From Terriglobales bacterium (lineage in GTDB: Bacteria; Acidobacteriota; Terriglobia; Bryobacterales; Bryobacteraceae), in assembly GCA_027485675.1 (NCBI GenBank), contig JAIXQP010000007.1, positions 62,001-126,000 on the forward strand: a stretch of DNA of 64,000 nucleotides, given 5' to 3'. Numbering within the stretch: the first letter of the stretch is position 1; each line of letters begins with the position of its first letter. The notes below the pieces were generated by a model that did not search any database, had not been told where the DNA came from, and saw only the letters and a program-made list of their open reading frames with translations. The translations under genes and the position numbers were made by a program. Below are positions 39,033 to 47,729 of the stretch, in pieces.

Positions 39033-40894
39033 GAATCGGCATCGACGCCGGCGGCACCTTCACCGATTTCGTCATCCAGCATGACGACGGCCGCCTCGAA
39101 AGCTTCAAGCTCCCTTCGAATCCGCGCAACCCCGCCGCGGTTATCCTCGCCGGCCTCCCCGCCGCCCGCAAGCTCGAAATCATCCACGGCTCCACCGTCG
39201 CCACCAACGCCCTGCTCGAACGCAAAGGCGCCCCCACCGCCTTCGTCACCACCGCCGGCTTTGAAGACCTCCTCCTCATCGGCCGCCAGAACCGCCCCGA
39301 ACTCTACAACCTCTCCCCGGCCCCGCGCCGCTTCCTCGTCGCCGCGGCCGATTGCCACGGCGTTAAAGAACGCACCCACGCCGACGGCTCCATCGCCCTC
39401 AGCCCCAGCCCCGCCGAACTCGCCCGCCTCCGCCGCCGTCTCAAAAAGTCCGGTGTCCGCAGCGTCGCCGTTTGCCTCCTCCACGGCTGGCAAACCCCCG
39501 CCAACGAGCAGCTTATCGCCGACGCCCTCGGCGATGACTTCTTCCTCTCCATCTCCCACCAAATCGCCCCCGAGTTCCGCGAGTACGAACGCGCCGCCAC
39601 CACCGTCGTCAACGCCTACGTCGGCCCCCTCATGGACTCCTACCTCGGCGCCCTCGGCCGCCCTGTGCACATCATGCAGTCAAGCGGCGGCCTCCTCTCC
39701 GCCGAAGAGGCCCGCCGCCAACCCGTCCGCACCATCCTCTCCGGACCCGCCGGCGGCATCATCGGCGCGGTTGGCGCGGCCAAGGCCTCCGGGCTCACCC
39801 ACATCCTCGCCTTCGATATGGGCGGCACCTCCACCGACGTCTCGCTTTCGGAAGGCGCGCCCCGCATGACCGTCGAAGCCATGGTCGACGGCCTTCCCCT
39901 GCGCGTCCCCATGCTCGATATCCACACCGTCGGCGCCGGCGGCGGCTCCCTCGCCCGCATTGATGAAGGCGGTCTCCTCCGCGTCGGCCCGGAAAGCGCC
40001 GGCGCCGATCCCGGCCCCGCCTGCTACGGTGCCGGCGACCGTCCCACCGTCACCGACGCCCAGGTCGTCCTCGGCCGCATCGCCGCCGACCAGCTTGCCG
40101 GCGGCTCCCGGCCCATTTTCCCCGACCGCGCCGCCGCCGCCGTCGCCTCGCTCGGCCTCGGTCTCGAAGCCGGCGCGGCCGGCATTCTTCGCGTCGCCAA
40201 CGCCAGCATGGAACGCGCCATCCGCGCCGTCAGCGTCGAACGCGGCTACGACCCCCGCCAGTTCACCCTGCTCGCCTTCGGCGGCGGCGGCGGCCTCCAC
40301 GCCTGCGAGATCGCGGCCTCCCTCGGCATCCGCCAGGTCCTCGTCCCCCAATTCGCCGGCGCCCTTTCCGCCCTCGGCATGCTCCTCGCCGACCATGTCC
40401 GCGACTTCGCCATCGGCGTCCTCGGCCAAGCCAACCACGCCGCGGCATTCGCCACGCTCGCCGCTCGCGCCCCCCGCGGCGGCCGCCGCGAACGCTTCGC
40501 CGACGTCCGCTACGCTGGACAAAGCTACGAACTCACCATCCCCTGGTCGAAGGACCTCGCCGCCGATTTCGCCGCCGCCCACGAAAAAATGTACGGCTAC
40601 GCCATCCCCGGCCGCCCCATCGAGATCGTCACCCTCCGCCTCCGCGTCACCCACGCCGTCCGGCCGCCCGTTTTACGCCATCCCGGCCGTTCCCTCCATG
40701 CCCCGGCCACACGCCGCGTCTGGGTGGACGGCAAATTCCGCGCCATTCCCGCCTACTCCCGGCCGCAAGTGCCCGCCGAGCCCACGCCCGGGCCGGCCCT
40801 AGTCCTCGACTACGGCTCCACGACGTTTATCCCGCCGCATTGGAACTTCCATTGCGACGAAGCCGGAGCCCTGCTTATTGCAGCGGGCCGTTAG
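39029..40894 (+). CDS. hydantoinase/oxoprolinase A family protein
   Basis: A 621-residue ATP-dependent enzyme of the HyuA family, which acts on cyclic amides such as hydantoins or 5-oxoproline, usually with a HyuB partner. It begins RIGIDAGGTFTDFVIQ with the sugar-kinase-type nucleotide fold; diagnostic motifs are VATNALLERKGAP, AFDMGGTSTDVSL (about residue 263), VGAGGGSLARID and PGPACYG. A C-terminal domain completes the A subunit. No HyuB gene follows, and the 3' end overlaps the convergent DUF3467 gene by 20 bases. Third-position C is extreme even for this window. Function on its own is unclear; acetone-carboxylase-like or other substrates are possible. Confidence 0.87.
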   Translation: MRIGIDAGGTFTDFVIQHDDGRLESFKLPSNPRNPAAVILAGLPAARKLEIIHGSTVATNALLERKGAPTAFVTTAGFEDLLLIGRQNRPELYNLSPAPRRFLVAAADCHGVKERTHADGSIALSPSPAELARLRRRLKKSGVRSVAVCLLHGWQTPANEQLIADALGDDFFLSISHQIAPEFREYERAATTVVNAYVGPLMDSYLGALGRPVHIMQSSGGLLSAEEARRQPVRTILSGPAGGIIGAVGAAKASGLTHILAFDMGGTSTDVSLSEGAPRMTVEAMVDGLPLRVPMLDIHTVGAGGGSLARIDEGGLLRVGPESAGADPGPACYGAGDRPTVTDAQVVLGRIAADQLAGGSRPIFPDRAAAAVASLGLGLEAGAAGILRVANASMERAIRAVSVERGYDPRQFTLLAFGGGGGLHACEIAASLGIRQVLVPQFAGALSALGMLLADHVRDFAIGVLGQANHAAAFATLAARAPRGGRRERFADVRYAGQSYELTIPWSKDLAADFAAAHEKMYGYAIPGRPIEIVTLRLRVTHAVRPPVLRHPGRSLHAPATRRVWVDGKFRAIPAYSRPQVPAEPTPGPALVLDYGSTTFIPPHWNFHCDEAGALLIAAGR

Positions 40895-41171
40895 AACCCT
40901 GGCGTTGATCCAGGTGGATCTCGCCAAAAGTCGATTCGTACTGCCGGATATTATCCTGCAACAGGTTCGACAGAGCCTTCGCCTGCTGCGGGCTCAAGTA
41001 CACACCCTGGAAATTCTGGATGTTTACCGCATCCGGCGCTGTTTGCGTCGCAATGCCGAACATCAACAGGAAGTCCCACAGGTTGGGCCGAATCTGCACA
41101 CTATTCGCGTAACCTTCGCGGTAGTCTGGCCCATTTACAAGCGCAATCTTCGGACCAGACACAGGGTGCAT
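40875..41171 (-). CDS. DUF3467 family protein
   Basis: A 98-residue small protein of family DUF3467: YREGYANSVQIRPNLWDFLL, then AVNIQNFQGVYLSPQQAKAL and the tail LSNLLQDNIRQYESTFGEIH. No function is known for the family. It begins only 11 bases after the encoded CCA of tRNA-Asp on the same strand, across a T-rich spacer, with no room for a Shine-Dalgarno site, so it may be leaderless or arise by processing of a tRNA-mRNA transcript. It overlaps the hydantoinase gene end-on by 20 bases. Confidence 0.85.
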   Translation of the reverse strand: MHPVSGPKIALVNGPDYREGYANSVQIRPNLWDFLLMFGIATQTAPDAVNIQNFQGVYLSPQQAKALSNLLQDNIRQYESTFGEIHLDQRQGSNGPLQ

Positions 41172-41182
41172 ATAAAAATAAA

Positions 41183-41259
<77 letters not shown>

Positions 41260-41274
41260 GCGAGGTCGAATACT

Positions 41275-41303
41275 AGACTAGCAAAACAGTTCGCCCCCCG
41301 CAA
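41275..41303 (-). promoter_or_regulatory. candidate promoter of tRNA-Asp
   Basis: On the minus strand TTGCGG (41298-41303) and TAGTCT (41275-41280) are separated by exactly 17 bases and end 15 bases before the tRNA 5' base, leaving a short leader. Spacing and position fit a sigma70-type tRNA promoter; the hexamers are only partly consensus. Confidence 0.4.
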
Positions 41304-41327
41304 CCATCTACACTGGGGAGAGTGAGA

Positions 41328-41939
41328 ATGCGTCAATTTCCCCTTCTATTCCTCCTCTTCATCACGTCCTGCACCACCCCGGAAAAGCCCGCCGCCACTG
41401 CCCCTCCCCCCAAGCCCCCCAAAATCACACACTTTTACGCGACCACCAATCCCGTTCCCAAAGGCGAGTCCGCCACCGTCTGCTACGGCACCGAAGAGGC
41501 TACCACCGTGTCCCTCTCCCCGTACAGCGACACCCTGAAGCCCTCCATGAACCGCTGCCTCTCCCTCTCCCCCACCGGCCCCACCACCTACACCCTCACC
41601 GCGAAAGGCCCCGGCGGCGAAACCACAAGCACGCTCGAACTCACCGTCGGCGGCGCCCCCACGCCCAAACCGGCCGCCGCCGGCGCCCCGCTCATCACGA
41701 ACTTCCAATCCATCGGCGGCGGCCAGGTAACCCCCGGTAAGCCCGTCCAATTCTGCTACTCCACTCGTCCCGAAGCGGTTTCCGTCTCGGTCTCCCCGTC
41801 CGTCTCCACCGCGTTGAGCCCCGGCCAGAACCAGTGCTTCGTCGCCAACGTCACCAAAACCACCAATTACATCCTCTCCGCCCGCGACGCCGCCGGAGCC
41901 CTCGACCGCATGCAAGTCACCGTAAGGGTAGCCCAATAG
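41328..41939 (+). CDS. small lipoprotein with two tandem Ig-like repeats
   Basis: About 203 residues, not assigned to a known family. The signal MRQFPLLFLLFITSC ends in a lipobox (ITSC), so it is probably anchored in a membrane as a lipoprotein. A Pro-rich spacer is followed by two repeats of about 70 residues, each opening with ITHFYATTNPVPKGESATVC or ITNFQSIGGGQVTPGKPVQF and ending in TTYTLTAKG or TNYILSARD. Each repeat has a pair of cysteines in equivalent places (VCYG/RCLS and FCYS/QCFV), suggesting one disulfide each. A GTG six bases upstream is the alternative start. It sits between two tRNA genes. Confidence 0.72.
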   Translation: MRQFPLLFLLFITSCTTPEKPAATAPPPKPPKITHFYATTNPVPKGESATVCYGTEEATTVSLSPYSDTLKPSMNRCLSLSPTGPTTYTLTAKGPGGETTSTLELTVGGAPTPKPAAAGAPLITNFQSIGGGQVTPGKPVQFCYSTRPEAVSVSVSPSVSTALSPGQNQCFVANVTKTTNYILSARDAAGALDRMQVTVRVAQ

Positions 41940-41957
41940 CGTAAACTGGGAAGACCC

Positions 41958-42034
41958 GGGCGGTTAGCTCAGTCGGTTAGAGCACCTGCCTTACAAGCAG
42001 GGGGTCCACGGTTCGAGTCCGTGACCGCCCACCA
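41958..42034 (+). tRNA. tRNA-Val (TAC)
   Basis: Seventy-seven bases including encoded CCA (42032-42034). Acceptor GGGCGGT pairs with ACCGCCC, D arm TAGCTCAGTCGGTTAGAGC, anticodon TAC in GCCTTACAAGC, T arm CACGGTTCGAGTCCGTG. No integrated element or duplicated 3' end is visible on either side. Confidence 0.97.
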
Positions 42035-42098
42035 TCTTCGGTAATTTTCCGGGTATGATTTCGAGAAAGCCAAGTTAGACTGGCTGCAAAGGAATTTC

Positions 42099-42536
42099 AT
42101 GACCGGACAGATTCAGAAGCCCACCGCCGCGTTTATCGGAGCCTCATGGCTCGCTCTCCTCGTCGGTGCCTCCACTTACGCCATCGGCCTGTGGAACGCC
42201 GAGATGCAGTTGAACGAGAAAGGCTACTACTTCACCCTCCTCCTCTACGGCCTCTTCGCCGCGGTCTCCCTGCAGAAGTCGGTCCGGGACCGCATGGATG
42301 GCATCAAGGTCACCAGCCTCTACTTCGGTCTCTGCTGGCTCTCGGTCGGCATCTGCATGCTGCTGCTCACCATTGGCCTATGGAACGCCACGCTGGCCCC
42401 GAGCGAAAAAGGCTTCTACGCCATGTCGTTCCTCCTCAGCCTCTTCGGCGGCGTCGCCGTCCAGAAAAACGTCCGCGACATCGCCAGTTTTGAAGCCAGC
42501 AGCTACTCCCCCGACGGCGGCCCGCCACGCCCCTAA
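42099..42536 (+). CDS. yiaA: YiaA-like inner membrane protein
   Basis: A 145-residue membrane protein matching the YiaA/YiaB family over its full length: YAIGLWNAEMQLNEKGYYFT, LQKSVRDRMDG, then IGLWNATLAPSEKGFYAM and GGVAVQKNVRD. The two halves are internal repeats, each with two helices and the GLWNA...SEKG/NEKG turn. The family function is unknown; members are small inner-membrane proteins. AAAGGAA at 42088-42094 is a good ribosome-binding site, and TATGAT at 42054-42059 could be its -10. Confidence 0.9.
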   Translation: MTGQIQKPTAAFIGASWLALLVGASTYAIGLWNAEMQLNEKGYYFTLLLYGLFAAVSLQKSVRDRMDGIKVTSLYFGLCWLSVGICMLLLTIGLWNATLAPSEKGFYAMSFLLSLFGGVAVQKNVRDIASFEASSYSPDGGPPRP

Positions 42537-42577
42537 ATCCCTCACGTTCGCCAGTCAACGACCGATGAGGCATCCGT

Positions 42578-44629
42578 ATGGGCAAGCCTGGTAGCCGCAG
42601 CCGCGTCTGGCTGCGCCCGATCCTCTTCGGGTCGATCGTCCTGCTTTGCGGTTGCGGCCTGCTCTCGCCGCCCGATCAACGCGTCTACCGCATCGGCGTC
42701 GACAGCGCGGCCCCCTATCACTTCTGGGTCCCCGGTGTCGGGCCGCAAGGATACTCGGTCGATGTCCTCAAGGAAGCGGCCCGCCGCAAAGGCGTTCGCC
42801 TGGAATGGGTCCCATTCCCCCCGGGCCCCAGTGTCGCTTTCAAGACCCGGCAGGTCGACATCTGGCCTCTAGTCTCGGTGCGCGCTGGAAACGACTGGGG
42901 GGTCCAAATGGGCAAGCCCTGGCTGCAGAACTACTACTCCATCGTCCACCGCGCTCCCACCGAACCGGATTGGACCCGCGTCCGCATCAGCCTCGCGGAT
43001 CTGCCCTTCATGCGCGGACTGGCTGCGCTCCGCTATCCTCGCGCCTCTCAGATCCCGCATCCGAACCGAACCGCCGCCCTGGCCACTCTGTGCCGGGGTG
43101 ATGCGGAAGCCAGCTTCATCGAAGCCCGTCTGCTCGAACCGCTGCTGCTCAACCGCCCGCCGGATTGCGCCAACGTCCCACTCCGCGTCCGCATCATGAC
43201 CGACTCCGTGCAGATGCTCGCCACCGCCGCCACCCGCGAAGCCCAGCCGGCCGCGGAGCTCCTGTGGGAAGGCATTCAGGATCAGTTCGACGACGGCTCC
43301 ATCGGCCGCGCCGCCGACCGCTGGTTCCTGTTCTCGAGCACCGAACAGGTCGTCATGACGCAGCTCCGCGAAGCCCGCCGCCGCAACGCTTTCATGCTCG
43401 GCGTCGTTGGCGCCCTCGCCGCGCTCGTGCTGGCCCTCATCTATTTCGCCCGCCGCATGCGCAGCGCCCGCACCGCCGCCGAACTGGCCAACCGCACCAA
43501 GTCGGAGTTCCTCGCTAACGTCAGCCACGAAGTCCGCACGCCCATGAACGGCATCCTCGGCACCCTCGACCTGCTCGTCACCACCCCCCTCTCCCCCGAG
43601 CAGCAGTCCCACGTCGAAACCGTCCGGAGTTCCGCCGAACTGCAACTCGCCATCTTGAACGACCTGCTCGACTCGGCGAAAATCGAAGCCGACCGCATGC
43701 CCATCGAACGGCTCCCCGTCCATCTCCCCGCCATGCTCGCCCAGATCGATGGCACCTTCGGACCTCTCGCCCGCAAGCAGAATCTCCACTGGGAGTGGTC
43801 CATCCGGCCCCACACCCCGGAATGGGTTTACGGCGATCCCATCCGTCTCCAGCAGGTTCTCGTCAATCTGGTGAGCAACGCCATCAAGTTCACGAGCGTC
43901 GGCCAGGTCTCGGTCACCGTCGATTTCCACAACACCGAAGACCGGCCCACCCTCGCCTTCACGGTCACCGACACCGGACCCGGCATGTCGCCCGACCTCC
44001 AGAAGCGCATCTTCGAGAAGTTCATTCAGGCCGATAGCTCCACCACGCGCCGCTTCGGCGGCACCGGCCTCGGCCTCTCCATCGCCCGGCGCCTCACCGA
44101 CCTCATGGGCGGCGAGATTCAACTCCACAGCGAAGTCGGCCAAGGCACCCGCTTTACGTTCACGGTTCCCGCCGAACCCGCCCCCGCTCGGCCACCCGAA
44201 GCCATCGCCCCCACCCCCGCCCCTCGCTTCGCCGGCCTCCGCGTGCTGGTCGTCGAAGACAACGCCGTCAATCAGAAAGTCGCCGTCGCGCTTCTCCACC
44301 GGCTCGGGTTTGAGACGGATCTGGCCGGCAACGGACTCGAAGCCTTGGAGGTCTTTGCGCCCGGCCGCTACGCCGCCATCCTCATGGACTGCCAGATGCC
44401 CGAGATGGATGGCTTTGTCGCCACGCACCACATCCGCGCCCGGGAGGCCGGCTCCACCCATACCCCCATCGTCGCCCTCACCGCCGGCGCCAGCGCCGAG
44501 GAGCGTGCCCGCGCTCTCGCTGCCGGCATGGACGCCTTCCTCCCCAAGCCCGTCCGCTTCGCCGAACTCGAAGCCACCCTCCTTGAGGTCCTCGCTACCA
44601 ACCCATCTGTCCCATCCGCTCCAAAATAG
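42578..44629 (+). CDS. hybrid histidine kinase with periplasmic solute-binding sensor
   Basis: A 683-residue sensor. The N-terminus is hydrophobic (ILFGSIVLLCGCGLL) and may be a signal anchor or atypical lipobox. Residues 35-250 form a solute-binding-protein-3 fold (YRIGVDSAAPYHFW, GYSVDVLKEAARRKGV, VAFKTRQVDIWPLV), followed by a helix near 273-290. HisKA has FLANVSHEVRTPMNG (H near 315); HATPase has NLVSNAIKFTS, DTGPGMS and GGTGLGLSIA; the receiver has VLVVEDNAVNQ and ILMDCQMPEMDG (D near 604). It probably senses an amino acid or similar solute. No separate response regulator lies nearby, so output would be by phosphotransfer. Confidence 0.88.
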   Translation: MGKPGSRSRVWLRPILFGSIVLLCGCGLLSPPDQRVYRIGVDSAAPYHFWVPGVGPQGYSVDVLKEAARRKGVRLEWVPFPPGPSVAFKTRQVDIWPLVSVRAGNDWGVQMGKPWLQNYYSIVHRAPTEPDWTRVRISLADLPFMRGLAALRYPRASQIPHPNRTAALATLCRGDAEASFIEARLLEPLLLNRPPDCANVPLRVRIMTDSVQMLATAATREAQPAAELLWEGIQDQFDDGSIGRAADRWFLFSSTEQVVMTQLREARRRNAFMLGVVGALAALVLALIYFARRMRSARTAAELANRTKSEFLANVSHEVRTPMNGILGTLDLLVTTPLSPEQQSHVETVRSSAELQLAILNDLLDSAKIEADRMPIERLPVHLPAMLAQIDGTFGPLARKQNLHWEWSIRPHTPEWVYGDPIRLQQVLVNLVSNAIKFTSVGQVSVTVDFHNTEDRPTLAFTVTDTGPGMSPDLQKRIFEKFIQADSSTTRRFGGTGLGLSIARRLTDLMGGEIQLHSEVGQGTRFTFTVPAEPAPARPPEAIAPTPAPRFAGLRVLVVEDNAVNQKVAVALLHRLGFETDLAGNGLEALEVFAPGRYAAILMDCQMPEMDGFVATHHIRAREAGSTHTPIVALTAGASAEERARALAAGMDAFLPKPVRFAELEATLLEVLATNPSVPSAPK

Positions 44630-45296
44630 TCGCCCCGTACTGATGCATCGCCGCGGGCCGCCGCCGGCGCGGCGCCGGTAAACAGGCCGCCATCCGCGCC
44701 GCCTGCTCCCGGCTCAGCGCCCCCGCCCCGATCCCGTAGTGATACCGCGCCCCCGCCTCCGCCCCAAACACGCCCGGCCCCCACTCCACCGAGTTCAAAT
44801 ACAGCTCCAGAATCCGCTCCTTGCCCAGCAGCAGCTCCGCCGCCGGCGCCAAACCGAACTCGGCCACCTTCCGCACCGGGTTCCGATGCGTCGTAAAAAA
44901 CAGATTCTTCACGAGCTGTTGCGTGATCGTCGAAGCCCCCCGCAACGACTTCCGCCCTTCCAACCCCTTCTCCGCCGCCTTCTCAATCTCCACGAAATCA
45001 AGCCCCCAGTGCTGCCAAAACCGGCCGTCCTCGGCCGCCACCACCGCGTGACGCAGGTGCGGCGAAATCTTCCCGATCGCCACCGGCGTGTACCGCTTCT
45101 GGTACTTTGCCGTCGCAAACCAGCTCTCCACCCGCCGCTGCGCCTGCACCCCCGTAAACCACGGGTCCACCCAGCGCAGCGGCAGCAGCAGCGCCAACGG
45201 GAGCAGCAACACGCCAATCGCTACCTTACCGAGGTGCTTTCGCCAACGCCGCCAGTTTCGTCTCAATCCGCTCCAGGGCCTCCCGGTCCGCCGCAT
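44595..45296 (-). CDS. mtgA: monofunctional peptidoglycan transglycosylase MtgA
   Basis: A 233-residue glycosyltransferase of family GT51 that polymerises lipid II into glycan strands. After an arginine-rich cytoplasmic tail and one membrane helix (VAIGVLLLPLALLLPL) come the catalytic motif AVVAAEDGRFWQHWGLD (with the key glutamate), RGASTITQQLVKNLF, RKVAEFGLAPAAELLLGK and ERILELYLNSVEWG. It ends without a transpeptidase domain. The ATG at 45296 lies 71 bases inside the upstream Ser/Thr kinase gene, which is unusually deep; a start at the GTG just after the kinase stop would remove the basic tail and part of the helix. The 3' end overlaps the kinase gene on the other strand by 35 bases. Confidence 0.9.
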   Translation of the reverse strand: MRRTGRPWSGLRRNWRRWRKHLGKVAIGVLLLPLALLLPLRWVDPWFTGVQAQRRVESWFATAKYQKRYTPVAIGKISPHLRHAVVAAEDGRFWQHWGLDFVEIEKAAEKGLEGRKSLRGASTITQQLVKNLFFTTHRNPVRKVAEFGLAPAAELLLGKERILELYLNSVEWGPGVFGAEAGARYHYGIGAGALSREQAARMAACLPAPRRRRPAAMHQYGATILERMGQMGW

Positions 45297-47715
45297 TCAG
45301 CTTCTTTTCGTTCTGCAGATGCAGAAACATCTCCCGCGCCCGCCGCCACTCCAGCTCCGCCATCTCCCGCCGACCCTGCGCCGCGCGCACATCCCCTAGT
45401 AAATCATGCGCCTCGGCCACCTCCCCAAACGCCCCCGCGTTCACCGGGTTCTCCTCGCTCAGCTTCTCCCGCGCCGCAAGCGACCGCTGGCTCCACCCCA
45501 GGGCCTCCTCCACTCTCCCCCGCGCCAACGCCGCCCGCCCCAAAAACGCCCAACTCGAAGCCAGCAGCGTCCTACCCCGCACCTCGCTCGGATCCGCCCG
45601 TTCCATCTGCCCGAAAATCCTCTCAGCCTCCAACAACTCCACCGTCCCCGCCACCGCGTCTCCCGACTCCACCAGACACCGTCCCAGCCCCATCAACCCC
45701 TGCGCCAGGTTCAAGAGGTCCCCCCGGCTCTTCGGATTCCGGGCCACGATGCCCCGTCCCGTCGCCACCCCCATCCGGTACTGCTTTAGCGCCAACGCAT
45801 ACTGCCGCTCATGCGTCAGAATGCTGCCCATGCGCTGCCGCGCCAGGGCCAAGCCCCGCTGGTCCGGCTCACTCTGCGGATTCCCCACCGCCAGCGCCTC
45901 ATACTGCTCCAAGGCCTGCCGCCGGACATCAATCACCCCCGGCCACGCCCCCAACTGCGACAAGCTCCCGCCCAGCGCCGTAAAGCTGGCCGCCACCGCC
46001 CGCCGCCGCACCGGGTTGCCCGGCTCCGCCGCCAGCAGCTTCTGCCGCATCGCCAGCGCCTTCCGGTCCAGGTCCAGCGCGGACCCGTGGTCCCCGGCCG
46101 CCTTCAACGTGCTGCTCATCTGCACATACGTGGTCGCCAAGGCGACGCGACGCCGGATCTCGTCTTCTTCTTTGGCCGGCTGTTGCTCCAGCGCCTCCCG
46201 GATCGCGATCGCCTTCCCGTAGCTGGCGAGCGCTCCCCCCGTATCGCCCAAATTCGCGGACGAAGGCCGCCCCTGAATATCCCCCACCTTCTCGTAGGCC
46301 GCCGCCAGCTCCTCCTGCAGCGTGCTGTCCCCCGCCGCCTCCAACGCCAGACTATCCAGATACTGCACCGCGTTCCGGACCAGCGTGCCCCGCACCGGCG
46401 TCGAACCCGGCAACTTCGCAATCGCCTCGTCCATCTCGAACAGGAACGAGTTCGCCAGCCGCCGCACATCGGCAAACCGCCGCTCCGCCCGCTCATAGTT
46501 CCGCTGCGCGATACGAGCCTGCCAGAACGTAGCCGCTAATCCTCCCGCCAGCGTGACCGTCAGCAGCGCCGCCGCCACCACCACCCCCTGGTTCCGCCGC
46601 ATGAACTTCTGCGTCCGGTATCGCCACGTATGCGGCCGCGCCGAAACCGGACGCGACTCGAGATACGACCGCACATCCTCCGCCAGCAACTCCACCGACC
46701 GGTACCGGTCCTCCGGCGCGCATTCGAGCGCCTTCAGCGTCACGTTGTCCAGATCTCCCACCAACTCCGGATCCGACGCCGCCTTGCTCGGCAGCACCGG
46801 CGCCGTCACCGTCAAACCCTCCAGCACCTGCAGCGGAGTCCGTCCCGTCGGGTTCACCGCCGCCGTCCCCGTCAGCAGGTAATACAACAGCCGCCCCAGC
46901 GAATAGCAGTCGCTTGCAATCAGCGGCAGCTCCCCGCGCAACTGCTCCGGACTCGCCCACGCCGGCGTCATCGCCGGCACCGTCGCGTTCTGCCCCGACT
47001 GCTCGTCGTCCACCAGCAGCCGCGAGATCCCGAAGTCCAACAGCTTCACCTTGCCTTCCGGCGTCACCAGCACATTGCTCGGCTTCAGATCGCCGTGCAC
47101 AATCAGGTTCCGGTGCGCCTCTGCCACCGCCGAACAGATCTCCAGAAACAGGTCGAGCCGCGCCCGCAGGCCCAACGGATGGCTCCGCAGATACCCGTCG
47201 AGCGGCTGGCCCTCCACGTACTCCGTCACCAGGTACGGCAACCCCTCCGGCGTCACCCCGCCATCCACCAGCAGCGGAATGTTCGGATGATGCAACCGCG
47301 CCAGAATCTGCCGCTCCTTCCGGAATCGCCGCTCCACGCTCTCACTAAACGCCGCCCAGCGGATCAGCTTGATCGCCACCGGCATCCCGTAGCCATCCAT
47401 CTCCCGGTGCGCCAGATAGACCGCTCCCATCCCCCCTTCGCCCAGCTGCCGCTCCACCAGATAATGGCCGATCCGCCGCCCGGCATAGTCCATCAACGCC
47501 GGACGCAGGTCCACCGCTGCATCATCGAGAAACCCGCTCGCTTCCTCATGCGCCGCCAGCAGGCTGTTCACCTCCACCGCCAGCGTCGGCTCGCCCGCCG
47601 TTTGCCGGGCGACGTAGCCCTCCCGCTCCCCACGCGGCAGCACCAGCGCCTGATGAAAGATCTCCTTCACCCGTTGCCAGCGCGCCGACGGCGAGGGTAA
47701 AGACTCGGTGTGCAA
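45226..47715 (-). CDS. Ser/Thr protein kinase with TPR-type C-terminal domain
   Basis: An 829-residue membrane kinase. A helical N-terminal region (RWQRVKEIFHQALVLPRGER, LLAAHEEASGFLDD) typical of acidobacterial sigma-linked kinases precedes the kinase domain at about residues 85-345: GEGGMGAVY, ATP lysine K116, VHGDLKPSN (HGD at 207-209 where most kinases have HRD), DFGIS at 227 and SPEQL. A membrane helix lies near 377-398, then a long periplasmic TPR array. The TTG at 47715 has AAGGAG five bases upstream and starts 14 bases after the sigma-factor stop, so it is preferred over the ATG at 47775. It likely controls the sigma factor encoded just upstream. Confidence 0.87.
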   Translation of the reverse strand: MHTESLPSPSARWQRVKEIFHQALVLPRGEREGYVARQTAGEPTLAVEVNSLLAAHEEASGFLDDAAVDLRPALMDYAGRRIGHYLVERQLGEGGMGAVYLAHREMDGYGMPVAIKLIRWAAFSESVERRFRKERQILARLHHPNIPLLVDGGVTPEGLPYLVTEYVEGQPLDGYLRSHPLGLRARLDLFLEICSAVAEAHRNLIVHGDLKPSNVLVTPEGKVKLLDFGISRLLVDDEQSGQNATVPAMTPAWASPEQLRGELPLIASDCYSLGRLLYYLLTGTAAVNPTGRTPLQVLEGLTVTAPVLPSKAASDPELVGDLDNVTLKALECAPEDRYRSVELLAEDVRSYLESRPVSARPHTWRYRTQKFMRRNQGVVVAAALLTVTLAGGLAATFWQARIAQRNYERAERRFADVRRLANSFLFEMDEAIAKLPGSTPVRGTLVRNAVQYLDSLALEAAGDSTLQEELAAAYEKVGDIQGRPSSANLGDTGGALASYGKAIAIREALEQQPAKEEDEIRRRVALATTYVQMSSTLKAAGDHGSALDLDRKALAMRQKLLAAEPGNPVRRRAVAASFTALGGSLSQLGAWPGVIDVRRQALEQYEALAVGNPQSEPDQRGLALARQRMGSILTHERQYALALKQYRMGVATGRGIVARNPKSRGDLLNLAQGLMGLGRCLVESGDAVAGTVELLEAERIFGQMERADPSEVRGRTLLASSWAFLGRAALARGRVEEALGWSQRSLAAREKLSEENPVNAGAFGEVAEAHDLLGDVRAAQGRREMAELEWRRAREMFLHLQNEKKLNAADREALERIETKLAALAKAPR

Positions 47716-47729
47716 ACCTGCTCCTTCGC

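Noticed and set aside
42064-42090. Short hairpin AGCCA...TGGCT before yiaA as terminator
   Set aside because: Only a five-base stem with an eight-base loop and no T run after it.
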